In this document: positions 17,780 to 25,978 of the stretch, in pieces
Numbering within the stretch: position 1 is the first letter of the stretch
How the letters are laid out: each line of letters opens with the position of its first letter
Assembly (NCBI RefSeq): GCF_900103735.1
Contig: NZ_FMXE01000002.1
Location: forward strand, 193,373-257,372
Length of the DNA: 64,000 nt
Reading direction: 5' to 3'
DNA from: Algoriphagus alkaliphilus
Lineage (GTDB): Bacteria > Bacteroidota > Bacteroidia > Cytophagales > Cyclobacteriaceae
Position numbers and translations under genes: made by a program
Notes under the pieces: model-generated
Told to the model about the DNA's origin: nothing
The model's input: the letters and a program-made list of their open reading frames with translations, nothing else
Databases searched by the model: none

Positions 17780-18406
17780 ATGAATATATTAGAATTTTCA
17801 AAAATTTTCCAAGGAATTCCTGTCTTTTCAACAAACGATATCGAGAAGAGATTTCCCGGATTTGAACGGGAAAACCTCCTGAACTGGCAGAAAAAGGGAT
17901 ACCTCCTGAGGGTACGAAATGGTTGGTATAGCCTTGCTGACGAAATTAGAACGCTGGAACAGGTCTATTATACTGCTAATAAAATCTATGCCCCATCCTA
18001 CATCTCCTTGGAATCGGCTTTCGCGCATTATGGGTGGATACCAGAGGGTGTTTTTACCTTAACCTCCATTTCTACGCGCAAAACCACCTTGTTTGATACT
18101 CCCAAAGGCCGGTTTAGCTACGCAAGTATGAAACCAACTCTCTTCTTTGGTTACCGCATTATCAATAAAGAAGGGTATGGTATAAAAATGGCAGAACCTG
18201 AAAAGGCACTGCTTGATTTCCTTTATTTTCACCCAAAGGCCCAAGAGGAAGATGACTTTGAATCATACCGCTTTAATTTTCCCCAAATGCGGGCAGATAT
18301 ACGAAGCGAGCAATTAGAAGCCTACAGCGCCTTGTTTTCTTCACCCAGCCTGATGAAGCGTTTATCCACCATCAATAAATTGATAGACAATGCTCAATCT
18401 TACTGA
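17780..18406 (+). CDS. abiEi: Type IV toxin-antitoxin AbiEi-family antitoxin
   Basis: A 208-residue protein of the AbiEi family, the DNA-binding antitoxin of type IV systems that represses its own operon. The N terminus forms a winged helix (FSTNDIEKRFPG, LLNWQKKGYLLRVRNGWYSL), and the middle has the typical YIAP/SLESAF-like segment (APSYISLESAFAHYGWIP) and MAEPEKALLDFLYFHP. It appears complete. The start of the following abiEii remnant overlaps its end by 17 bases, the classical arrangement. Because the partner toxin is wrecked, this gene is now an orphan antitoxin; whether it still regulates anything is unknown. Confidence 0.88.
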   Translation: MNILEFSKIFQGIPVFSTNDIEKRFPGFERENLLNWQKKGYLLRVRNGWYSLADEIRTLEQVYYTANKIYAPSYISLESAFAHYGWIPEGVFTLTSISTRKTTLFDTPKGRFSYASMKPTLFFGYRIINKEGYGIKMAEPEKALLDFLYFHPKAQEEDDFESYRFNFPQMRADIRSEQLEAYSALFSSPSLMKRLSTINKLIDNAQSY

Positions 18407-18807
18407 AATTCTTTCAGCATATCCCGAAGGCTTGCAGATACACCGGGCATTTGTGTTGCGTGAATATTTGCAATACAAAATATTGGAAATCCTTTTCGAT
18501 GGACCCTATGCTTCCAAATTTTGCTTTTTAGGTGGTACCTGTTTGCGGCTGGTGCATAACAATAACCGATTTTCTGAAGACCTGGATTTTGATAATTTTC
18601 AACTAAACGAAGCCGAATTATGATTACCTGCAGATGAAACTAGGCGTATCCAATTCCGGGCAGTTACGCGATCGAATCCGGGATCTGTATGCAAGTACAA
18701 ACATTGAAGAAATGGTAGCCGACGTGAGCCCGTTTTTATTTTATCCGGCCGATGAAAAGAAAATCAGGCTCTTTCTACCTATTATTGAACAGGCAGATTT
18801 GGGCTAA
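18390..18807 (+). pseudogene. abiEii: Decayed AbiEii nucleotidyltransferase toxin
   Basis: The first 77 codons (18390-18623) encode the start of an AbiEii toxin with its nucleotidyltransferase motif FLGGTCLRLVHNNN followed by RFSEDLDFD, which holds the catalytic Asp pair. The frame then hits TGA at 18621-18623. In another frame (18619-18807) it resumes with YDYLQMKLGVSNSGQLRDR and ends EKKIRLFLPIIEQADLG, resembling the C-terminal part. Intact AbiEii proteins are roughly 250-300 residues, whereas here only about 140 codons remain in total, so an internal deletion with frameshift has removed the middle. The toxin should be inactive. Confidence 0.75.
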
Positions 18808-19139
18808 AATCAAGGTTAAATATTTTACTGGCTTGAATTTAGAAAATTGCCTGAACAGCTATCAAGAACTCTATTTCAACAAATACTTCGGATCAAACTG
18901 AATCCCATTATTCCCCATTATTCCCCATTCTCCTTAGGGAAAGAATTCCATACCGTTGGGGAAAATATTCATGCTGTTCGTCCTGGGTTGAGAAATAGCG
19001 CGGATAATTTTTACGGATGCAGTTATCAATCTTTGGTCGAGACAGCGAACTCAAAATAACTACATCTTGAATTTCTTGAATTTCTGGTTAAGTTGACTGT
19101 TAAAAAACGGCTGCTACGTTTGAAAATAACAGATTCCGA
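18808..19139. other. Intergenic region with a gene fragment, short tandem repeat and LytTR-like site
   Basis: Up to 18901 one frame reads as a protein tail (QIWAKIKVKYFTG, then LNLENCLNSYQELYFNKYFG), which may be more toxin-locus debris; its family was not recognised. At 18905-18932 a 10-base unit CCATTATTCC is repeated nearly three times. The rest holds tandem site 3 and the presumed promoter of the sulfatase gene at 19140. Confidence 0.4.
18952..18991 (+). promoter_or_regulatory. Tandem LytTR-like site 3 upstream of the second sulfatase
   Basis: Half-sites ACCGTTGGG (18952-18960), a perfect fit to the LytTR consensus, and GCTGTTCGT (18973-18981) lie 21 bp apart, followed by CCTGGGTTGA. The flanking GGAAAGAATTCC before the first half-site matches the flank of site 4 (GGAAAGAAATACC). 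The sulfatase gene begins 158 bases downstream. Confidence 0.55.
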
Positions 19140-20780
19140 ATGATCACTAAATCAAAGCTAATCCTTCTGGGAATCCTTTTTGGAACTTCGTTTTTTCCCT
19201 TGCAAAAAGAAACCCCGTCCCAAAAACCCCAAAACATCCTCCTGATCGTAGCCGATGATCTGGGCTATGCCGACTTGGGCTCATTCGGAGGTGATATCGA
19301 CACTCCCCATCTGGATGAACTTGCCAATCAAGGAATTCGCTTCAGTCGCTTTCACTCCTCTCCCCTTTGTGCCACGAGTCGGGCCATGTTCCTCACCGGA
19401 AATGACAATCATATCGCCGGAATGGGTATTCAGGGAAGAAGAGAGGGCGTTGTAGGATATGAAGGATATCTCAGTGAAAGAATCATCACCATTCCGCAGC
19501 TACTCCAAACAAAGGGATATCATACCTATATGGCCGGCAAGTGGCACCTTGGGGCCGAACCCCAGCATCATCCAGGTCAAAAGGGTTTTGAAAAGTACTT
19601 TATCACGCCCCAGGGAGGAGCCAATCATTACAATAATTTTGGAATCCTTCCCCAAGCTCCTATTTCAAAATACTACGAAAGTGAGAGGGAAGTGGAATGG
19701 CCGGAAGGAGCGTATTCCACAGATTTTTACACCGACAAACTCATCGAATATATCGGAAGCAATGCCAAAGATGGCAAACCCTTTTTCTCCTTTGCCGCCT
19801 ACACTTCTCCCCATTGGCCGCTTCAGGTGGATGAAAAATATTGGAAAAAATACGAAGGCCGCTATGATTCAGGGTATGAGAAACTAAAGCGCCAACGCTT
19901 TGAAAGTCTAAAGAAAGCCGGAATGATTCCTGAAGATGCACTCTTGCCTCCTTCTCATCCAAATGTGAAAGCCTGGGATTCGCTTTCTCCGGAGGAGCAA
20001 AAAATGGAAGCGCGGAAGATGGAACTCTATGCCGGAATGGTGGATAATCTGGACTATAATATTGGCCGATTGATTCAATATCTAAAAGAGATCGGTGAAT
20101 ATGAAAATACGCTGATCGTCTTTATGTCTGATAATGGGGCTGCAGCCGAGGACTTCTACTATGAGGATGGTTTTAAAGAATTAATTAGGGAAAATCATAC
20201 CGATGCTTACGAGGCGATGGGTAAACCCAACTCCTTTATTTCCTATGGCCCACAATGGGCAGAGGCGGGGTCTTCTCCTTTCAAATATTACAAGGGATTC
20301 ACAACCGAAGGAGGAATGAATGTCCCCATGATTATAAGCGGTCCCGGAGTAGAAAACAAAGGCAGCATCAATGATTCCTTTTTGACTTTGCTGGATCTGG
20401 CACCTACTTTTTATGACCTTGCGGAGGCGAGCTACCCTGCAGAATGGAATGGTAAAATGGTGAAACCTCTTCTCGGAGCCTCACTTTTGCCGGTTTTGAC
20501 AGGTAAACAACAAGCTATTCATGCGGATGATTATGTTTTTGGGATGGAGCATAATGGCTACGCAATGCTCCGCAAAGGAAATTGGAAAATCCTGAATACT
20601 ACCCGTCCATTTCAATTGGATAACTTCCAATTGTATAACTTAAGCACTGATCTTGCCGAGCAAATTGATTTGAAAGATCAGGAACCTGCTAAACTTCAGG
20701 AGATGCTTGGTGAATGGGAAAAATTCACAAACAGGGTTGGGATTATCCTCCCAACTCCCACCGCTCAAAACGATAACTAA
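19140..20780 (+). CDS. Arylsulfatase (formylglycine type), secreted
   Basis: A 546-residue sulfatase, longer than and only distantly similar to the one at 3641, with an N-terminal signal segment (ILFGTSFFPLQ). The aspartate metal ligands are in VADDLGYADLG, the formylglycine Cys is in PLCATSRAMFLTGND (a C-x-T-S-R variant of the usual C-x-P/A-S-R core), and AGKWHLGAEP, SPHWPLQ and MSDNGAA are further active-site segments. The C-terminal part includes an FTTEGGMNVPMIISGPG strand typical of arylsulfatases of the AtsA/AslA type. The gene ends 4 bases before the gamma-glutamyltranspeptidase start. The substrate is not predictable; activity needs a maturation enzyme encoded elsewhere. Confidence 0.93.
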   Translation: MITKSKLILLGILFGTSFFPLQKETPSQKPQNILLIVADDLGYADLGSFGGDIDTPHLDELANQGIRFSRFHSSPLCATSRAMFLTGNDNHIAGMGIQGRREGVVGYEGYLSERIITIPQLLQTKGYHTYMAGKWHLGAEPQHHPGQKGFEKYFITPQGGANHYNNFGILPQAPISKYYESEREVEWPEGAYSTDFYTDKLIEYIGSNAKDGKPFFSFAAYTSPHWPLQVDEKYWKKYEGRYDSGYEKLKRQRFESLKKAGMIPEDALLPPSHPNVKAWDSLSPEEQKMEARKMELYAGMVDNLDYNIGRLIQYLKEIGEYENTLIVFMSDNGAAAEDFYYEDGFKELIRENHTDAYEAMGKPNSFISYGPQWAEAGSSPFKYYKGFTTEGGMNVPMIISGPGVENKGSINDSFLTLLDLAPTFYDLAEASYPAEWNGKMVKPLLGASLLPVLTGKQQAIHADDYVFGMEHNGYAMLRKGNWKILNTTRPFQLDNFQLYNLSTDLAEQIDLKDQEPAKLQEMLGEWEKFTNRVGIILPTPTAQNDN

Positions 20781-20784
20781 TTTT

Positions 20785-22482
20785 ATGAATCAAAGAAACA
20801 CAGTTCTCCTTTTTTCCCTATTCTCATTACTCCTATTGCCAATTGGGAATTCCCTGCATGCTCAGACCTATGGCAAAAACGGCATGGTAGTTTCGGATCA
20901 TTACCTAAGTTCCGAAGTGGGTATTTCTATTTTGAAAAAGGGAGGAAACGCCATTGATGCCGCGGTAGCCACGGCATTGTCCTTGGCGGTGACGCATCCT
21001 GAGGCGGGAAATATTGGCGGAGGTGGATTTATCGTACTGATGAAGTCAGACGGGGATGTCACTACTTTTGATTTTAGGGAAAAAGCTCCTTTAGCTGCAA
21101 GTCCCAGCATGTTTTTGGACGAAAATGGAAAGATCCGGGACAATTCCAATCATCGAGGATTGCTTTCGGTAGGCGTTCCTGGAACCGTGGCCGGACTTTA
21201 CCAAGCGCATCAAAAATATGGGAAACTGCCATGGAAGGACTTAGTGCAACCTGCGATTGATCAGGCGAAAAACGGATTTCCAATGTCTTGGGGATTGTAT
21301 ACTGTGGCACTCAGGATGTCTGCATTGGATCCATCATTTGATATCATGCAGAACTTTTTCCGCGGGGCAGATGGAGAGGTCGTGGCCCCGGACGAACTGT
21401 GGAAGCAGCCTGCATTGGCAAAAACTCTTGAAGCCATTCGCGATCAGGGGAGAGACGGATTCTATAAAGGTGCTGTAGCAGCCGAGATCGAAAACTACAT
21501 GAAAGCCAATGGGGGAATCATCACGCAGCAAGACCTCGCGAAATATGAAGCGGTGGAGCGATCTCCGGTGAAGACTACGTTTAAAGATTATGGGATTTTT
21601 TCCATGCCTCCTCCAAGTTCGGGAGGGATCGCGCTGATCGAGATGATGAATCTGATGGAAGCGGCCGATATCTCCAAAGTGGAATTTAACTCTACCGCCT
21701 ATGTGCACCTTGTAGCGGAAGCGATGCGAAGGGCATATGCGGATCGGGCGGAGCATTTGGGAGATCCGGATTTCAATCCTGATATGCCGATTGAGCTTTT
21801 AACGTCTAAGGAATTTGCGCAAGAAAGATTTGCAAACCTTGACCTAACCAAAGCATCTCCAAGTGATTCTTCGAAGTTTGGCCAACTCTACGGCGGAGAT
21901 CATACGACCCATTTTTCGGTAGTGGACAAAGAAGGAAATGCCGTCTCACTCACTTATACTTTAGAAAATAGCTATGGCGCCGGAATGGGTTCGGACAAGC
22001 TTGGCTTCATCTTCAACAATGAGATGGGCGACTTCAATCCTATTCCCGGAATCACTACCAATACCGGACAGATCGGATCCAGCCCCAATTTGGTTGCGCC
22101 GGAGAAACGGATGCTTTCCAGCATGACCCCCACGATTGTGGCAAAAGATGGCAAGCCTTACCTCGTGATCGGCAGTCCGGGCGGAAGGACGATTATCAAT
22201 ACTGTCTTCCAAACTGTCCTGAATGTACTTGCTTACGACATGCGGATCGATCGGGCGATCGAAGCCATGAAAATCCACCATCAGTGGCTTCCTGATATGA
22301 TTATTTATGAGCGAAACTTGCTATCACCAGATACAAGAAAAGCATTGGAAGAAATGGGACACACACTTAGGCCTACAACCAACCTTGGAGTGTTGATGGG
22401 AATCACCTACGATGCGAAACTTGGCATATTTGTCGGAGCAGCAGATTCTGCCAGTGATGACGGAGCAGCGAGAGGGTATTGA
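20785..22482 (+). CDS. ggt: Gamma-glutamyltranspeptidase
   Basis: A 565-residue gamma-glutamyltransferase, an exported Ntn-hydrolase that cleaves glutathione and other gamma-glutamyl compounds after cutting itself into two chains. The signal peptide ends at NSLHAQ. Large-chain features include GGNAIDAAVATALSLAV and NIGGGGFIVL. The small chain should begin at Thr374 in GGDHTTHFSVVD, the catalytic threonine, and later segments (SSMTPTIVAKDGKP, GSPGGRTI) shape the active site. The start at 20785 is chosen because it gives the signal peptide; the open frame upstream overlaps the sulfatase gene. It probably shares a transcript with the sulfatase. Confidence 0.96.
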   Translation: MNQRNTVLLFSLFSLLLLPIGNSLHAQTYGKNGMVVSDHYLSSEVGISILKKGGNAIDAAVATALSLAVTHPEAGNIGGGGFIVLMKSDGDVTTFDFREKAPLAASPSMFLDENGKIRDNSNHRGLLSVGVPGTVAGLYQAHQKYGKLPWKDLVQPAIDQAKNGFPMSWGLYTVALRMSALDPSFDIMQNFFRGADGEVVAPDELWKQPALAKTLEAIRDQGRDGFYKGAVAAEIENYMKANGGIITQQDLAKYEAVERSPVKTTFKDYGIFSMPPPSSGGIALIEMMNLMEAADISKVEFNSTAYVHLVAEAMRRAYADRAEHLGDPDFNPDMPIELLTSKEFAQERFANLDLTKASPSDSSKFGQLYGGDHTTHFSVVDKEGNAVSLTYTLENSYGAGMGSDKLGFIFNNEMGDFNPIPGITTNTGQIGSSPNLVAPEKRMLSSMTPTIVAKDGKPYLVIGSPGGRTIINTVFQTVLNVLAYDMRIDRAIEAMKIHHQWLPDMIIYERNLLSPDTRKALEEMGHTLRPTTNLGVLMGITYDAKLGIFVGAADSASDDGAARGY

Positions 22483-22553
22483 TCATTATCGGTCACTGTA
22501 AGGGTTTATACACAGCATTCAATTCATAAAAAAAAAATAATCCCTTAATCAGC

Positions 22554-23420
22554 CTAGCTCTCTCCCATTTTCAGCTTTCCTTTTCGGATGATTTTCTTGG
22601 CTTCGGCACCTTTGATTGGTCCTTGCTTTTCGTCCAGCCAAACAATCGCGCCGGTCGGGCAGCGCTGAATTGGTACTTGGGTTTGGTGATTTGCTGAGTA
22701 ATTGATGACGGGCAGGTTATATTTCATCGTGATCAAATCTCCCTTCGCATCCATCGCGCACTTTCCGCAGGCGGTACATCCTACCTCGCAATCTTCCAAA
22801 ACGCCGTCTCCGGCTTCCAGACTTTTGCATGCAACCCAGAGTCGATGACTGATTGGATGAAGAGAAAAAAGATCCTTCGGACAAACCTCCACACAATCGC
22901 CACAGGCGGTACATTTTGCTTCGTCGACGATGGGAATCCCAAATTCATTCATGCTGATGGCGTCGAAATCGCAGACTTTTTCGCAGTCTCCATGACCCAG
23001 ACAACCCCAAGAACAGCCTTTGCCTCCTCCGGAAATCAGGGCAGCGCCTCGGCAAGACGAAAGTCCTTCGTATTCGGCACGCACTACTGCGACGTTACTT
23101 CCGCCGGCGCATGCGAGTCTGGCAACTCTCTTTTCCTCCATTCCGGCATCTACACCAAGGTAAGCTGCGATGGCATTCCTTCCATCCTCCGAACTCACGG
23201 AGCATTTACCGGGTAACATTTCTCCTTTTACCAGTGCTTCCGCAAAAGGCCTGCAACCGGGATAGCCACATGCCCCACAGTTGGCGTGAGGAAGCATCGC
23301 CTCCACCTCGTCAATTCGGGGATCCTCATAGACATAGAGCTTCTTATTGGCGATGATCAGCATCACTGCCAGAAAAAGCGTCAATCCTCCGAGGGAAAGT
23401 AAGGCTATGAGAATGGTCAT
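22554..23420 (-). CDS. rnfB: Rnf complex iron-sulfur subunit RnfB
   Basis: RnfB (288 residues) is the membrane-anchored iron-sulfur subunit through which ferredoxin electrons enter the Rnf complex, an ion-pumping ferredoxin:NAD+ oxidoreductase. The N-terminal helix (ALLSLGGLTLFLAVMLI) is followed by the RnfB-type 4Fe-4S motif CGACGYPGC, then ferredoxin-like clusters CTACGDCVEVCP, CTACGKC and a final CPTGAIVW. It is the last gene of the rnf block and is separated from the reductase gene by 246 bases holding an inverted repeat, so it may be transcribed partly on its own. In most rnf operons rnfB is next to rnfA or rnfC. Confidence 0.96.
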   Translation of the reverse strand: MTILIALLSLGGLTLFLAVMLIIANKKLYVYEDPRIDEVEAMLPHANCGACGYPGCRPFAEALVKGEMLPGKCSVSSEDGRNAIAAYLGVDAGMEEKRVARLACAGGSNVAVVRAEYEGLSSCRGAALISGGGKGCSWGCLGHGDCEKVCDFDAISMNEFGIPIVDEAKCTACGDCVEVCPKDLFSLHPISHRLWVACKSLEAGDGVLEDCEVGCTACGKCAMDAKGDLITMKYNLPVINYSANHQTQVPIQRCPTGAIVWLDEKQGPIKGAEAKKIIRKGKLKMGES

Positions 23421-23458
23421 GGTTTTCTACTTAAGTGAATTTTGATTTGAAAACAGCT

Positions 23459-23659
23459 CGGATGTCCGATGACAGATGACGGATGTCAAATAGTCCATGA
23501 AATATTTCTATCTAGGCAGCTTTCTGCATAGATATTTTTTTGGAAAGGGTTTTAATTGGCATAATCTTCAGCGCTTTCGATAAATGATTTTTGCCACTCA
23601 TTCCAAGGAAAGAATCTGACTATTACTCAACTTCGTTCATCGGTCATCTGACATCGGTC
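23459..23659. repeat. Inverted repeat pair of a GATGAC-type repeat between reductase and rnfB
   Basis: CGGATGTCCGATGACAGATG followed by ACGGATGTC (23459-23487) faces an inverted copy, CGTTCATCGGTCATCTGACA followed by TCGGTC (23634-23659). The shared core is CGATGNCAGATGACCGATG. About 146 bases lie between the copies. A third copy (GACCGATGACCGATGACCGA) is at 34775-34794. The pair could be the ends of a small non-autonomous element or a long stem in RNA; no coding content was recognised between them. Confidence 0.5.
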
Positions 23660-23666
23660 TTATTTT

Positions 23667-24524
23667 TCAATAAATAACCTCAGCCCATTTCTTACCAGCC
23701 ACCAATTCGGCTTTTCTGGTTTCCCATTTTTCTTTGGAACCCATAATCGTCATGAAAGCCTTGTTCAGGTTTTCTTTCACTTTCTCATACCCCGCGATGT
23801 AGATATAGGTATTGGAATGTGAAAGCATCTCAAAAATCTCCTCCCCCCTTGCCTCAAGGGCAGCACCGAGAGAAATCGGATCTTCCCAATCCGGTCGTGG
23901 ACTCAGTGCATGAAAAGCTTCGAAAGTTGCCTCGTCATAGTAGTTCGTAAGATCACCGTCTTTGTCATTGAGGTACAGCAGTTCCAAGCCGCTTTTTGCA
24001 CCATAGAACAATCTGATTTTTCCCTTCCATTCTTTTACATCGCTGTAAATATGTTTTACAAACGCCCGGAAGGGCGCGATTCCGGTGCCCATTCCGATCA
24101 GGATCAGGTTGGAATTTTTGTCCTCCGGAATTTTAAAAGGAAGTTCAAAAGGTCCTGTGATCGTGATCTCATCCCCGACTCTCCGGTCGCAGAGGTAATT
24201 GGAACCCACACCTTCGTACTGTTCCCCGCTGAAATCGTCCACATAAGTGCAGCGCTTCACCAACATTGTAATGAGCTTTTTCCCATTTTCGGTAGTTGGC
24301 AGATCGGCCACGCTATACAGGCGATGATGATGGATATTGCCAAATTCGCTTTTATGCTTCACCAAAACTCCAAAGCTTTGATCCACCTTGACGTTAAATT
24401 CTGGTTGATCGACTTCAAATACTATTTCGCGGATTTCCTCAGCGTTGGCTGGCGTGAGACGCTGAGTCTTCTTCACCTTGCCGGTGTATTGTTGGGTCGT
24501 ATCAAGAGCTGATAGATAAGTCAT
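23667..24524 (-). CDS. Ferredoxin/flavodoxin-NAD(P)H reductase-like flavoprotein
   Basis: A 285-residue soluble flavoprotein of the ferredoxin-NADP+ reductase family. It has the FAD-binding HHHRLYSVAD segment, a VGDEITITGPFELPF strand, the NAD(P) phosphate-binding LIGMGTGIAPFRAF and a C-terminal IYIAGYEKVKENLNKAF segment. It would move electrons between ferredoxin and NAD(P)H. The gene sits inside the rnf cluster, between the small Cys-rich membrane protein and rnfB, so it probably shares its ferredoxin pool with NifJ and Rnf. Whether it prefers NADPH or NADH cannot be read from the sequence. Confidence 0.88.
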   Translation of the reverse strand: MTYLSALDTTQQYTGKVKKTQRLTPANAEEIREIVFEVDQPEFNVKVDQSFGVLVKHKSEFGNIHHHRLYSVADLPTTENGKKLITMLVKRCTYVDDFSGEQYEGVGSNYLCDRRVGDEITITGPFELPFKIPEDKNSNLILIGMGTGIAPFRAFVKHIYSDVKEWKGKIRLFYGAKSGLELLYLNDKDGDLTNYYDEATFEAFHALSPRPDWEDPISLGAALEARGEEIFEMLSHSNTYIYIAGYEKVKENLNKAFMTIMGSKEKWETRKAELVAGKKWAEVIY

Positions 24525-24554
24525 AACAAGTATAGTTTATCGTTGAAAATTCTA

Positions 24555-24746
24555 TTAAATCACCTTTTCCTTTTTGCACACTTTGGTGCAACCACAGTTG
24601 CCACAGCTTCTGCGCTCCGCCAATACATCCTCATCGGAGATATTTTCGGAGAACGTTTTTCTCCAGACAGACTGCACCCAAACCCAAGCCAGCATCAGGG
24701 CGACTATCCCGCCAATTGCAATTGCATACCTGAGAATTGTATCCAT
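24555..24746 (-). CDS. Small Cys-rich membrane protein in the rnf operon (NqrM-like?)
   Basis: A 63-residue protein with one N-terminal membrane helix (IAIGGIVALMLAWVWVQSVW) and a cytoplasmic tail bearing four cysteines in RRSCGNCGCTKVCKK. The layout, one helix plus a Cys cluster, resembles NqrM, the small factor that helps insert the iron site held by the NqrD/NqrE subunits of the related Na+-NQR pump. RnfA and RnfE are the homologues of NqrE and NqrD, and this gene lies 15 bases after rnfA, so an NqrM-like maturation role is an attractive inference. Sequence similarity to NqrM itself was not established. Confidence 0.7.
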   Translation of the reverse strand: MDTILRYAIAIGGIVALMLAWVWVQSVWRKTFSENISDEDVLAERRSCGNCGCTKVCKKEKVI

Positions 24747-24761
24747 TTTTCTCTATTTTTT

Positions 24762-25343
24762 TTAAGATCCCAAACCCGAAAAACCCATAAAGGTCAAGGA
24801 CAAAATCCCTGCAATCAGAAGTGTGATCGCGGTACCTTTTACGACTTTCGGAACATCAGCGAAATCAAGTTGCTCGCGCAAACCTGCCATCAGCACCAGT
24901 GCCAGCGTAAACCCCGCACCCGCTCCAAAGGAGTAAGCCAGGCTTTCGGCCAATCCATATCCTTTGCTCGTCTGAAAGAGAGCTACTCCCAGAATAGCAC
25001 AATTTGTCGTGATCAAAGGGAGAAAAATCCCCAGCGATCTGAACAGGGCAGGACTCATTTTTTTGATAATCATCTCTACCAATTGAACTGTGGAGGCGAT
25101 GACGACGATATAGCTGATTAGCTGAAGAAATGGTGCGTTGATAGCCACCAGCAGCAAATGAATACCATAGGCACAGACAGAGCTGATGATCATGACAAAA
25201 GTCACGGCCGCACCCATTTTGGAAGCCGTTTCCATTTTGCCGGAAACGCCCAGAAACGGGCAGATGCCAAGGAAATACGCCAGCACGAAATTGTTGATCA
25301 GACTGGCATTGATGAAAATGAACCAAAGAGATTCTTCCTTCAT
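24762..25343 (-). CDS. rnfA: Rnf complex membrane subunit RnfA
   Basis: RnfA (193 residues) is one of two inverted-topology membrane subunits that together hold a membrane-embedded iron-sulfur centre and form the ion path of the Rnf complex. It has about six hydrophobic helices and the conserved SLINNFVLAYFLGICPFLGVS (starting near residue 14) and PLITTNCAILGVALF segments, each with the expected Cys. Its start overlaps the rnfE stop by 4 bases, showing tight operon organisation. Confidence 0.96.
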   Translation of the reverse strand: MKEESLWFIFINASLINNFVLAYFLGICPFLGVSGKMETASKMGAAVTFVMIISSVCAYGIHLLLVAINAPFLQLISYIVVIASTVQLVEMIIKKMSPALFRSLGIFLPLITTNCAILGVALFQTSKGYGLAESLAYSFGAGAGFTLALVLMAGLREQLDFADVPKVVKGTAITLLIAGILSLTFMGFSGLGS

Positions 25344-25978
25344 GATTTCGCCTTTTTAAGTTTATAATGATTGAAAATCAGCAGCCAAAAAGCCAGTGTG
25401 AAAAATCCTCCAGCCGGCAAAATCATAATGATCCATTCCTGATACGATTCTGGGAAAATGGGGAACCCAAAAATGGATCCATTTCCCAATATCTCGCGGA
25501 CCGAACCTAAGCAGAAAAGTGCGAACACAAATCCAAAACCCATTCCCAGTCCGTCAATTGCCGATTTGCTGACTGTATTTTTGGAAGCAAAGGCTTCGGC
25601 TCTGCTGAGAATCATGCAATTCACCACAATGAGTGAAATGAAAGCCCCGAGGCTTTTATGCAAGTCCACGCTGATTGCCTGAATGGCATAGTCCACCATC
25701 GTGACGAAAGTGGCAATGATCAAAATGTAGGTTGCAATTCTTACCTGCTTGGGGATGAAATTCCGAAGGGAAGAAATGAGCACATTGGACATCACCAGCA
25801 CAAATGCAGTTGCAAGACCCATTGCAAGTGCATTTTCAGCAGAATTGGATACTGCCAAAACAGGGCACATTCCGATCACCTGCACGAAAACAGGATTTTC
25901 TCTCCACAGTCCTTTGATGAATTCATCCGTGGAGCTTGGTGCATCCTTCAAGGCTATATTTTTTAGTTCCGGGCTCAT
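25340..25978 (-). CDS. rnfE: Rnf complex membrane subunit RnfE
   Basis: RnfE (212 residues) pairs with RnfA in the Rnf membrane core. It shows the family segments NPVFVQVIGMCPVLAVSNS near the N terminus and LIVVNCMILSRAEAFA in the middle, each with the cysteine that ligates the intramembrane cluster, and about six hydrophobic helices. It overlaps rnfG and rnfA by 4 bases on each side. Confidence 0.96.
   Translation of the reverse strand: MSPELKNIALKDAPSSTDEFIKGLWRENPVFVQVIGMCPVLAVSNSAENALAMGLATAFVLVMSNVLISSLRNFIPKQVRIATYILIIATFVTMVDYAIQAISVDLHKSLGAFISLIVVNCMILSRAEAFASKNTVSKSAIDGLGMGFGFVFALFCLGSVREILGNGSIFGFPIFPESYQEWIIMILPAGGFFTLAFWLLIFNHYKLKKAKS

Noticed and set aside
18905..18932. Three copies of CCATTATTCC-like units as a possible CRISPR or iteron
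   Set aside because: Only about three 10-base units without spacers; too few and too short.
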